This document shows positions 1 through 6,149 of a stretch of DNA of 11,166 nucleotides, one piece after another. Origin of the DNA: an uncultured Moraxella sp. Its GTDB lineage: Bacteria > Pseudomonadota > Gammaproteobacteria > Pseudomonadales > Moraxellaceae. The position numbers and the translations under genes were made by a program. A model generated the notes under the pieces. That model made no database searches. It was given only the letters and a program-made list of their open reading frames with translations, and was not told the origin of the DNA. Every line of letters starts with the position of its first letter. Positions within the stretch are counted from its first letter, which is position 1. The stretch lies in the NCBI GenBank assembly GCA_916720335.1, contig CAKAQU010000053.1:1-11166 (forward strand), in the 5' to 3' direction.

Positions 1-6
1 CGATGA

Positions 7-453
7 CTTTCTCAGCCGGTGACTCTGTCCATAAGCAGGCTCACCTATGGGTATTTGATGTATTTTCCACAAGCGGCTACAGCAGATAATGAGCTTTTGA
101 CTTTAGACCCTAATCTTTCCACCATTGCCCACGAAATTGGCGGCTATTTGCTATTGCCACGCCACCCATCGCAGCTTTATCAGGCATTTACTGAAGGTGT
201 TTTACTGTTTATCATTCTGTGGTTATTTAGCTTAAAACCGCGTCCTCGTTACGCCATTTCAGCATTGTTTTTATTGGGTTATGGCGCCAGCCGTTTTATA
301 ACTGAGTTTTTCCGTCAGCCTGATGTGGGTTATGAGCTGATTTTTGGCTGGATGAGTAAGGGGCAGTTATTTAGTTTACCAATGATAATTTTGGGCGTAA
401 TTTTAATGATTTTAGCCTACAAAAACCCCATTTACGACCAAAAATTATCCTAA
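7..453 (+). CDS. lgt: Prolipoprotein diacylglyceryl transferase, C-terminal part
   Basis: Lgt moves a diacylglyceryl group from phosphatidylglycerol onto the lipobox cysteine of prolipoproteins in the inner membrane, the first step of lipoprotein maturation. The C-terminal half is clear: the LPRHPSQLY motif (about 157-183), then YGASRFITEFFRQPD (280-324) holding the family's essential Tyr and Arg (Y235 and R239 in E. coli numbering, codons 280-282 and 292-294), and the late GQLFSLPM segment. Three hydrophobic stretches fit the last membrane helices. The family is about 270-290 residues, so roughly half is missing upstream. The frame is open only from base 7 because TGA lies in frame at 4-6, and the expected GRIGNFINGELWGR block does not appear just upstream in any frame. 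The GTG at 19 is not a credible natural start. The identity is secure. Whether the gene is broken, misassembled or simply cut by the window edge is not. thyA follows after 23 bases, so the two are probably one operon. Confidence 0.9.
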   Translation, partial: LSQPVTLSISRLTYGYLMYFPQAATADNELLTLDPNLSTIAHEIGGYLLLPRHPSQLYQAFTEGVLLFIILWLFSLKPRPRYAISALFLLGYGASRFITEFFRQPDVGYELIFGWMSKGQLFSLPMIILGVILMILAYKNPIYDQKLS

Positions 454-476
454 TATTTGATTTATTAAGGCAATCC

Positions 477-1319
477 ATGAAGCAATATTTACATCTACTA
501 AGCCATATTTTACAAAATGGCGCAGATAAATCCGACCGTACTGGTACCGGCACCCGTTCGGTTTTTGGTTATCAAATGCGTTTTGATTTAAATAAAGGGT
601 TTCCGTTATTAACCACAAAAAAAGTGCATTTTCATTCTATTGTGATTGAACTTTTGTGGTTTTTAAAAGGCGATACCAACGTCAAATTTTTGCAAGATAA
701 CAAAGTAACCATCTGGGATGAATGGGCAACTGCCGAACAAACGGCACGTTTTGGGAGACAAGCGGGCGATTTGGGGGCGGTTTATGGTCATCAATGGCGA
801 AATTTTGGGGCAAGCCAAAATGCAGATGGCAGTTATCTTGCAGATGGTTTTGATCAAATCTCTTGGTTAATTAATGAAATCAAAACCAATCCTAATTCAC
901 GCCGTTTAATTGTTTCTGGCTGGAATCCTAAAGAAGCAGGCGAAGTTGCCTTGCCACCTTGTCATACCTTATTTCAGTTTTTTGTGGCAAATGGAAAATT
1001 ATCTTGTCAGCTTTATCAGCGCAGCGCAGATGTATTTTTAGGTGTACCATTTAATATTGCCAGTTATGCTCTTTTGACTCATATGGTCGCCCAAGTGTGT
1101 GGACTTGGTGTGGGTGAGTTTATTTGGACAGGTGGCGATACTCATTTATATAGCAACCACTTTGAGCAAGCAAATCTACAGCTAACGCGCCAACCTTTGC
1201 CACTGTGTCAGCTTTGGCTCAATCCTGATGTTGATGATATTTTTGCTTTTCAAAGTAGCGATATTAAATTGATGGATTATCAATCGCATCCAGCGATTAA
1301 AGCGGCAGTTTCAGTTTAA
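477..1319 (+). CDS. thyA: Thymidylate synthase
   Basis: ThyA converts dUMP and 5,10-methylene-tetrahydrofolate to dTMP and dihydrofolate in the cytoplasm and is the de novo source of thymidine nucleotides. The 280-residue protein carries the whole family signature: the phosphate-binding Arg21 in SDRTGTGT, the KKVHFHSI loop, the paired SRR at 141-143, the catalytic Cys162 in ALPPCHTLFQF, QRSADVFLGVPFN (181-193), and DTHLYSN (221-227) that binds the nucleotide. It is longer than the 264-residue E. coli enzyme, mainly through an insertion around residues 84-96 before GDLGAVYGHQW, which is common in ThyA. The start is supported by AAGG at 467-470, six bases before the ATG. It follows lgt closely, a pairing widespread in proteobacteria. 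No dihydrofolate reductase gene follows, although folA often does in relatives; instead holB converges from the right. Confidence 0.97.
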   Translation: MKQYLHLLSHILQNGADKSDRTGTGTRSVFGYQMRFDLNKGFPLLTTKKVHFHSIVIELLWFLKGDTNVKFLQDNKVTIWDEWATAEQTARFGRQAGDLGAVYGHQWRNFGASQNADGSYLADGFDQISWLINEIKTNPNSRRLIVSGWNPKEAGEVALPPCHTLFQFFVANGKLSCQLYQRSADVFLGVPFNIASYALLTHMVAQVCGLGVGEFIWTGGDTHLYSNHFEQANLQLTRQPLPLCQLWLNPDVDDIFAFQSSDIKLMDYQSHPAIKAAVSV

Positions 1320-1339
1320 CAATGTTTAAAACCACAAAG

Positions 1340-2386
1340 TTATAAGTCTGCCAAATGCACCATCAGTTCATCATAAGCTAATTTGGGCTGGACATTTTGC
1401 CAGATGGCTTGGGTCATTTGGTTGAGTTCATCATTTAACTGATAAAGATTTTCTAAAGATGGCGGTGGTGTATCTTGAAGTAGGGTTTTAATGTCAATAT
1501 CTTGGTGTATACCAGTAAAACCTAGATAAATACGTAAAACTTCAAGTAGCATCAGACGAGTCAAGGTCATAAAATCATCAAAACTGAGCACAGTTTGCCA
1601 GTAGCTGCTGGCAGCAATTGGCGCCCTTGTCTTTTTTTGCAGTGCGACAAAAGTTTTTACCCACAATGTGCGCTTATCAAACCAAGGCATATTAGGTAGC
1701 GATAAAGCCCCTAAAGGCGCACCTTCTGCTAAAGTTAGTAACATATCAGACAAATGACAAATATCAGAAGGTAAATTTTGCTTTAGATAATCTTTAGCAT
1801 CTAAATGATGAATGGGTGTTAGTGGTAATGTTTGCAATCTACTTTTGATGGTGGGAAGTAGGCGACTTGGATAGCTGCTGATAAGAATTAAATGCACGCC
1901 AAAACGGGGTTCTTCAAGTGTTTTTAATAAAGCATTTGCTCCAGCTGTGGTTAAATTTTCAGCGTTATCTAGTACAATGAGTCTTAATCCATGCCCTTTG
2001 GTTTGGCCGTATTCTTGCAAAAAACGCACATCATCAATTTTAATTTGTGTTTCTTCAAAGGCTTCTCCAATCCGACTTGATGGTGGTAACACCAGCAAAT
2101 CAGGGTGTGTGCCAGCTTTTAGCCAAAGACAGCTTGGACAATAGCCGCAAGCGCCTTTGTATTCATCAAGTGGTTTATTTTGACACAAAAGCCAAGCTGT
2201 CAGCCGCCAAACAAAACTGTGTTTGCCAATGCCTGAAATACCCCCAGCTAAAAGAGCGTGGGGCAGTTTTTGCATATGATAGTTTTGACAAACTGTGCGC
2301 CAAAGTGCAGCTTGCCACGGTAAAAGTGGTGCAAAATAAGGCGATATCTCCGTATTTGCTGCTACATCATCAGGATAATCATTCAT
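1340..2386 (-). CDS. holB: DNA polymerase III subunit delta'
   Basis: Delta' is the rigid stator of the clamp-loader complex that opens the beta sliding clamp onto primed DNA. The 348-residue protein has the AAA+ fold markers: a Walker-A-like GGISGIGKH (48-56), a zinc module with Cys68, Cys80, Cys83 and Cys86 (CGYCPSC followed by AGTHPD), the Walker-B region LIVLDNAE (136-143), the NALLKTLEEP block (151-160), and a sensor-1/arginine-finger region ending SRL at 182-184. Delta' proteins usually have SRC there; the Arg is kept and the Cys is Leu. The Walker A Ser/Thr is His, in line with delta' subunits that do not hydrolyse ATP. The C-terminal third is weakly conserved, as is normal. The start lies 3 bases after the kdsB stop and no clear Shine-Dalgarno is seen, which suggests translational coupling. 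The gene converges on thyA with 20 bases between stops. DnaX is an alternative only on the shared AAA+ fold; the length and lack of a tau-like tail argue against it. Confidence 0.9.
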   Translation of the reverse strand: MNDYPDDVAANTEISPYFAPLLPWQAALWRTVCQNYHMQKLPHALLAGGISGIGKHSFVWRLTAWLLCQNKPLDEYKGACGYCPSCLWLKAGTHPDLLVLPPSSRIGEAFEETQIKIDDVRFLQEYGQTKGHGLRLIVLDNAENLTTAGANALLKTLEEPRFGVHLILISSYPSRLLPTIKSRLQTLPLTPIHHLDAKDYLKQNLPSDICHLSDMLLTLAEGAPLGALSLPNMPWFDKRTLWVKTFVALQKKTRAPIAASSYWQTVLSFDDFMTLTRLMLLEVLRIYLGFTGIHQDIDIKTLLQDTPPPSLENLYQLNDELNQMTQAIWQNVQPKLAYDELMVHLADL

Positions 2387-2389
2387 GAG

Positions 2390-3163
2390 TTAATAAGCCA
2401 AAAATTCATCCAGTGATAGAGCGTTGAGTCTTGCTAAGTCTTCGGCAGTATCCACACCTAAGGGTAGGCAGACTTTAGCAACATCAATAGCGATTTTTTG
2501 GTTATTTTCTAAGATACGTAATTGCTCAAGGCTTTCTAAGCTTTCTAATGTGCTAACTTGCCATTTGTGAAATGCTTTTAAAAGTTTGCTGCGATAAGCA
2601 TATAACCCTAGGTGACGGTAGGCGTTTTTAGGTGTTTGCCCCAGTGCGTTATTAAGCTGCCCATCACGGTCATAAGGTATGGGGCTGCGACTAAAATACA
2701 ATGCGTAATTATCGGGGGTTTTAACAACTTTTACCACTGATGATTTATAAAAATCTTCAAAATTATCAATTGCTTCACATAAAGTTGCCATGACACAGTC
2801 TGTTTTTTCTAAGAGCAAATCTGCTGCTTGTTTTAAAAGCTGGGGCGGCACAAGTGGTTCATCACCTTGCATATTTACCACAATATCATCATCGCCAAAA
2901 CCAAGCAGTTCGGCAGCTTCAGCTAATCTATCAGTTCCTGACGGATGTTGTTTGGTCATGATGACGGGAATATTAGCATTTTGACAGACTTGATAAATTT
3001 CGTCGTGGTCGGTGGCAACACATACGCTATCAGCAAACTCTGCCTGCATGGCTTTTTGAGCAGTCCATAAAATCATTGGTTTGCCATGTAAAAGTAAAAG
3101 TGGTTTTTTAGGCAGGCGTGATGATTGATAACGGGCAGGGATAACGATATGGATTTTTGACAT
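2390..3163 (-). CDS. kdsB: 3-deoxy-manno-octulosonate cytidylyltransferase (CMP-Kdo synthetase)
   Basis: KdsB activates Kdo with CTP to give CMP-Kdo and pyrophosphate, the donor for the inner core of lipopolysaccharide; it is cytoplasmic. From the chosen start the protein is 257 residues (E. coli 248). It shows the nucleotidyltransferase signature RYQSSRLPKKPL (11-22), the SGTDR motif (75-79), VNMQGDEP (97-103) with the metal-binding Asp101, FSRSPIPYDR (157-166), YRHLGLYAY (182-190), EQLRILE (213-219) and GVDTAEDL (236-243) with the second metal-binding Asp238. The open frame continues upstream to an ATG at 3221-3223, but that extra 20 residues is hydrophobic, lies before the conserved MSKIHIVIPAR start, and covers the probable promoter. 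An AGGTG at 3168-3172 supports the inner ATG. holB follows with a 3-base gap, so the two are very likely co-transcribed. Confidence 0.96.
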   Translation of the reverse strand: MSKIHIVIPARYQSSRLPKKPLLLLHGKPMILWTAQKAMQAEFADSVCVATDHDEIYQVCQNANIPVIMTKQHPSGTDRLAEAAELLGFGDDDIVVNMQGDEPLVPPQLLKQAADLLLEKTDCVMATLCEAIDNFEDFYKSSVVKVVKTPDNYALYFSRSPIPYDRDGQLNNALGQTPKNAYRHLGLYAYRSKLLKAFHKWQVSTLESLESLEQLRILENNQKIAIDVAKVCLPLGVDTAEDLARLNALSLDEFLAY

Positions 3164-3167
3164 AAGA

Positions 3168-3172
3168 CACCT
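3168..3172 (-). promoter_or_regulatory. Ribosome binding site deciding the kdsB start
   Basis: AGGTG on the minus strand, four bases before the ATG at 3163. It favours the 257-residue KdsB over a 277-residue version starting at 3223. Confidence 0.55.
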
Positions 3173-3221
3173 AAATTCACCAAAAAGATAAAATGAGCAT
3201 GATATAATATAAATGAGTGCC

Positions 3222-3250
3222 ATTTTAACACGATTGTTGTAATCGCAAAA
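3222..3250 (-). promoter_or_regulatory. Candidate kdsB-holB promoter
   Basis: On the minus strand TAAAAT (3227-3222) could be a -10 box, with TTTTGC (3250-3245, spacer 17) or TTGCGA (3248-3243, spacer 15) as -35. Matches are moderate in an AT-rich region, so this is tentative. It overlaps the candidate promoter of the divergent HAD gene. Confidence 0.3.
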
Positions 3251-3263
3251 CTGTTCGTATGAT
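3234..3263 (+). promoter_or_regulatory. Candidate promoter of the HAD phosphatase gene
   Basis: TTGTTG (3234-3239), an 18-base spacer and TATGAT (3258-3263, five of six consensus bases) lie 56 bases before the ATG at 3319. A short inverted repeat, CGATT and AATCG around a 5-base centre (3231-3245), overlaps the -35 box and also the opposing kdsB promoter candidate. Confidence 0.35.
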
Positions 3264-3318
3264 GGTGAATATTATAAAAATGATAAAAAAATGAACAAAA
3301 ATAAATAAGAGAAATCTC

Positions 3319-4128
3319 ATGCAGTTATTTAAAAATCAATTATTTAAAAACCCTCCAAAAATTATCTTTTTTGATATTGATGGAACATTGTATATTAAAG
3401 AAAAAGATGCCGTACCAGAAAGCGTAAAAGATGCTTTTTATCATTTACAAAAAAATAATATTAAAATTGCCATTGCCACAGGTCGAGGAATATCTATTTT
3501 TCCAAATAGTATCAATGAGTTAATAAAAGAGTTTCATATCGATTTGTTAATTACAATTAATGGTCAATATATTGAATATCAACATAAAAAATTTATGGAT
3601 TTTCCAATAGCTAGCGGGTATCTAAAACAAATTACCAAATCTTTACAAAATCATCAAATTGCTTATGCTTATATGACCAAGCATGAGATTTTATGTGTTG
3701 GAAAAACTAAACAAATGACAGACGCATTAAATTCTTTAAATATTAACTATCGCCAAATTTCAGCTTTTGATTTTAATCAGCCAGTGTATCAAATGCTTGG
3801 GTTTTATCAAGATGATGAAATTACACTTGAATTGCCAGAAACTCTAAAAACCGTACGTTGGCATGACAGCGGGGCGGATATTTTGGTAAAAGAAGCCTCA
3901 AAAGCGCGGGGAATCAAACAAGTTTTAGATAAATTAAACATAAAGACTAGTGAAACCATGGCTTTTGGCGATGGGTTGAATGATGTGGAGATGTTACAAT
4001 ATACTGGTTTTGGTGTTGCAATGGGTAATGGTCATGACGCTTTAAAACAAGTTGCTGATTTTGTTTGTCCACGCCATGATGAGGATGGGATTTATAAAGG
4101 TCTTAAGATGCTGGGATTGATTGTTTAA
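3319..4128 (+). CDS. Cof-type HAD-IIB family phosphatase
   Basis: This is a haloacid-dehalogenase superfamily hydrolase of the Cof/IIB class, cytoplasmic enzymes that usually remove phosphate from sugar phosphates, nucleotides or cofactor precursors using Mg2+ and an aspartyl-phosphate intermediate. All four catalytic motifs are present: motif I FFDIDGTL with Asp19 (nucleophile) and Asp21; motif II ATGR (53-56); motif III Lys195 in EASKARG; motif IV FGDGLNDVEML (216-226) with Asp218 and Asp222. The long cap between motifs II and III matches the C2B type. The 269-residue length is normal and the gene looks intact. An AAGAGA at 3307-3312 supports the ATG at 3319. The first residues contain a five-residue tandem repeat (QLFKN twice). 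Base composition is clearly lower in GC than in neighbouring genes (about 27-33% in four 60-base lines I counted). The substrate cannot be told from sequence. It sits between divergent kdsB and a convergent unknown gene, with no pathway context. Confidence 0.9.
   Translation: MQLFKNQLFKNPPKIIFFDIDGTLYIKEKDAVPESVKDAFYHLQKNNIKIAIATGRGISIFPNSINELIKEFHIDLLITINGQYIEYQHKKFMDFPIASGYLKQITKSLQNHQIAYAYMTKHEILCVGKTKQMTDALNSLNINYRQISAFDFNQPVYQMLGFYQDDEITLELPETLKTVRWHDSGADILVKEASKARGIKQVLDKLNIKTSETMAFGDGLNDVEMLQYTGFGVAMGNGHDALKQVADFVCPRHDEDGIYKGLKMLGLIV
3322..3350 (+). repeat. 15-base-period tandem duplication at the HAD gene start
   Basis: A 14-base word (3322-3335) recurs at 3337-3350 with one mismatch. 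The period of 15 keeps the frame and encodes QLFKN twice at residues 2-11, ahead of the conserved domain. It looks like a replication-slippage product. Confidence 0.75.
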
Positions 4129-4138
4129 TCTAAACTTA

Positions 4139-4636
4139 TTATTGAGTACGCTGGCAGCGAAAAACATCAAATTCACTCCAAAAAGCATCGATATAACCAA
4201 AGTTAAAAGTCTTTGCATCCAATTGGTTGATGTTTGAGTAATACATATAAGTATCTGAGGCAAATTCTTTTAATCGTTCGTCTGTTTCAGGGTCGGAATT
4301 TTGACTATCAAAGTAAGTCAAAGAAATATTTTGTCCAACAATCAGAGTGAGTTTATCCTCTTGAACTAACCCCCATGTTTTTTCGGTGTCAATGCGGTAA
4401 ATAGCATCATTGGATTCTTTGCTGATTTTGGAAACTTTTAATATGTGATTTGGTAAAAATTGATAAGTTGCAGATATTGTAGCATTATATTTCTTTTCAA
4501 AATTGGGTGATGATTTGCATTGCCAACTACCAAGCAATAGTTTTTCTTTTGTTGTAAGTTCTGATAAGTGTTGGTCGCTATTGGCATATCCCAATAAAGG
4601 AATACTGCATAATAAGATTAATGTCAATTTTTTCAT
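4139..4636 (-). CDS. Small exported protein of unknown function
   Basis: I do not recognise this 165-residue protein. It starts with a typical Sec signal peptide: MKK, a hydrophobic run LTLILLCSIPLL, and a likely signal peptidase I site after GYA at residue 18, so the mature protein is probably periplasmic. Cys10 lies in the hydrophobic run, but the residue before it is Leu, so this is not a convincing lipobox. The mature part begins with a GSWQC motif (36-40), has alternating beta-type segments (about 52-61, 64-70, 77-82, 86-108), and ends with FDVFRCQ; Cys40 and Cys161 could form a disulphide tying the two ends. A Gly-x-Trp near the start of a small beta-rich domain recalls lipocalin-like proteins, but that is only a resemblance. 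AGGAAG at 4643-4648, six bases before the ATG, fixes the start. It follows gor but is separated from it by a strong terminator, and converges on the HAD gene with a 10-base gap. Confidence 0.8.
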   Translation of the reverse strand: MKKLTLILLCSIPLLGYANSDQHLSELTTKEKLLLGSWQCKSSPNFEKKYNATISATYQFLPNHILKVSKISKESNDAIYRIDTEKTWGLVQEDKLTLIVGQNISLTYFDSQNSDPETDERLKEFASDTYMYYSNINQLDAKTFNFGYIDAFWSEFDVFRCQRTQ

Positions 4637-4642
4637 TTTTTT

Positions 4643-4648
4643 CTTCCT
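4643..4648 (-). promoter_or_regulatory. Ribosome binding site of the small exported protein
   Basis: AGGAAG on the minus strand, six bases before the ATG at 4636, is one of the best Shine-Dalgarno matches in the window. It begins directly after the U-tract of the gor terminator, which leaves no room for a promoter between the two. Confidence 0.75.
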
Positions 4649-4677
4649 AAAAAGCCCCAAATAATATTTGAGGCTTT
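4649..4677 (-). terminator. Intrinsic terminator downstream of gor
   Basis: Read on the minus strand, AAAGCC and GGCTTT (4672-4677 with 4651-4656) plus ATTTG/CAAAT (4666-4670 with 4658-4662) form a stem of about 12 pairs with one internal mismatch (4671/4657) and a 3-base loop. Five U residues follow (4653-4649). It begins 5 bases past the gor stop at 4683. Its end abuts the ribosome binding site of the next gene, so it could also act as an attenuator or leader hairpin for that gene. Confidence 0.85.
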
Positions 4678-4682
4678 AAAAT

Positions 4683-6035
4683 TTATCTCATGGTAACAAA
4701 CTCTTCTGCCCCCGTTGGGTGAATGGCAACCGTATTATCAAAGTCTGCCTTAGTTGCACCCATTGTAATGGCAACAGCAAACCCTTGAATCATTTCATCT
4801 ACTCCGAATCCAATGCCGTGCAAACCAACAATTTTTTCATCATTGCCAGCGCAAATTAGTTTCATGCGACATGGTTGGCGGTGATTGGTGATGGCGCTAT
4901 ACATTGGGGTAAAGTTAGACTGATAAACCTTGACATTATCATCACCAAATTGCTCTTTAGCAGCATCTTCAGAAAGTCCAATAGTGCCAATAGGGGGGTG
5001 GCTAAATACCACAGTTGGTACTAGAGTGTAATCTAAATGCTCATCTGGTTTTTTGTTAAATAAGCGTTCAGATAATCTGCGACCTGCAGCGACTGCAACT
5101 GGCGTTAATTCAATGCCATTTTCAATCACATCACCAACAGCATAAATGCCTGAAACATTGGTGTTTTGAAATTTATCCGTCATGATTTTGCCTTGAGTAT
5201 TGGTCAAGACACCGGCATTGTCTAACCCTAAATCTTGGGTTAGGGGCTTTCTGCCAATTGCCCAAATTAATGCATCCACGGTTTGGGTGCGACCATCTTC
5301 TAATACCAAGGTTATAGAATCATCAAGGTTTTTGATGACTTCTTTAGGGGTGGCGTGAGTGTGTAAAGTTAGACCATCATCCGCCATAACTTTGGTTAGG
5401 ACATCAACAATATCGCCATCAAATTGACGCAGTGGACGGTCTTTACGCACAAATAAATGTGTTTCACTACCTAATGCATTAAATACGCCAGCAATTTCAA
5501 CAGCAATATAACCTGCTCCAACAATGGCTACTCGTTTTGGCAGTATTTGCAATTCAAAAACACCATCAGAGTCAATACCATATTCAGCTCCAGGAATATC
5601 AGGACGAGCAGGCGTGCCACCAACCGCGATTAAAATATGGTCAGCACTGATATTTTCCCCATTAACTTCTACGGTGTTTTTATTGACAAATTTGGCATAG
5701 CCTGTAATGACATCAACCCCATTTTTAGTCAGTACATTGTTGTAGGATGTATGAATTCTATCAATGTAAGCTGTGCGATTTTTGACTAATGTTGCAAACT
5801 CAAATCCTTTAACATCTATGTCAAATCCATAATCAGGAGCGTATTTATAAATTGCCTCAGCAATATTTGCTCCGTACCACATGACTTTTTTGGGTACGCA
5901 GCCAACATTAACACACGTTCCACCTAAGTGTTTAGCTTCAACAATTGCACATTTTTTGCCGTAACTTGCCGCCCGATTGATGGAGGCAATGCCACCACTG
6001 CCGCCACCAATGGCAAGATAATCATAATGTTTCAT
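4683..6035 (-). CDS. gor: Glutathione-disulfide reductase
   Basis: Gor uses NADPH to reduce oxidised glutathione to two GSH, keeping the cytoplasmic thiol pool reduced; it is an FAD-containing homodimer. The 450 residues match E. coli Gor in length and nearly motif by motif: FAD-binding GGGSGG (10-15), redox-active Cys41 and Cys46 in GGTCVNVGC, NADPH-binding GAGYIAVE (173-180), Arg197 and Arg203 in VRKDRPLR that select NADPH over NADH, the second FAD motif YAVGD (298-302), and the C-terminal HPTGAEE (439-445) with the catalytic His439/Glu444 pair. These residues separate it from dihydrolipoamide dehydrogenase and mercuric reductase. The start agrees with the conserved KHYDY N-terminus, although the Shine-Dalgarno is weak. 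It is flanked by hairpin terminators on both sides, so it is probably its own unit. A weak promoter candidate is TATTAT at 6050-6045 with CTAACA 17 bases upstream, but it would leave almost no leader. Confidence 0.97.
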   Translation of the reverse strand: MKHYDYLAIGGGSGGIASINRAASYGKKCAIVEAKHLGGTCVNVGCVPKKVMWYGANIAEAIYKYAPDYGFDIDVKGFEFATLVKNRTAYIDRIHTSYNNVLTKNGVDVITGYAKFVNKNTVEVNGENISADHILIAVGGTPARPDIPGAEYGIDSDGVFELQILPKRVAIVGAGYIAVEIAGVFNALGSETHLFVRKDRPLRQFDGDIVDVLTKVMADDGLTLHTHATPKEVIKNLDDSITLVLEDGRTQTVDALIWAIGRKPLTQDLGLDNAGVLTNTQGKIMTDKFQNTNVSGIYAVGDVIENGIELTPVAVAAGRRLSERLFNKKPDEHLDYTLVPTVVFSHPPIGTIGLSEDAAKEQFGDDNVKVYQSNFTPMYSAITNHRQPCRMKLICAGNDEKIVGLHGIGFGVDEMIQGFAVAITMGATKADFDNTVAIHPTGAEEFVTMR

Positions 6036-6084
6036 AGTATTACCATAATACAGTTAAATTAAAAAATTGTTAGCATTTTAACAT

Positions 6085-6118
6085 AAAAAGAGAGTCATTT
6101 TAGGATTAAAATGACTCT
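6085..6118 (-). terminator. Intrinsic terminator downstream of serA
   Basis: A perfect 12-base-pair stem (6107-6118 with 6091-6102) closes a 4-base loop (6103-6106). On the minus strand it is followed by C and five U residues (6089-6085). It starts 32 bases after the serA stop and separates serA from gor. Confidence 0.88.
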
Positions 6119-6149
6119 ACATATTGATATTAATAATTTAAAAAATCAA

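Noticed and set aside
67..76. ACAAGCGG-like words resembling a Pasteurellaceae DNA uptake signal (also near 759)
   Set aside because: Only two partial matches occur in 11 kb, far too few for an uptake signal, and the last base differs from the known word.
19..453. A complete 144-residue protein starting at the GTG at 19
   Set aside because: It is the C-terminal half of Lgt. The GTG lies inside what should be coding sequence and has no proper ribosome binding site.
2047..2388. A 113-codon plus-strand open frame across holB
   Set aside because: It lies antisense to a well-supported gene and shows no recognisable domain. The same applies to the open frames antisense to serA and the RND permease.
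3164..3223. A 20-residue N-terminal extension of KdsB
   Set aside because: The extra residues precede the conserved start of the family, cover the likely promoter, and a ribosome binding site favours the ATG at 3163.
4604..4612. A lipoprotein cysteine (Cys10) in the signal peptide of the small exported protein
   Set aside because: The residue before Cys is Leu, not Gly, Ala or Ser, and a good signal peptidase I site (GYA) lies downstream.
4637..4660. An upstream TTG start for the small exported protein
   Set aside because: It lies inside the terminator hairpin and would add charged residues before a textbook signal peptide that starts at 4636 behind a strong AGGAAG.
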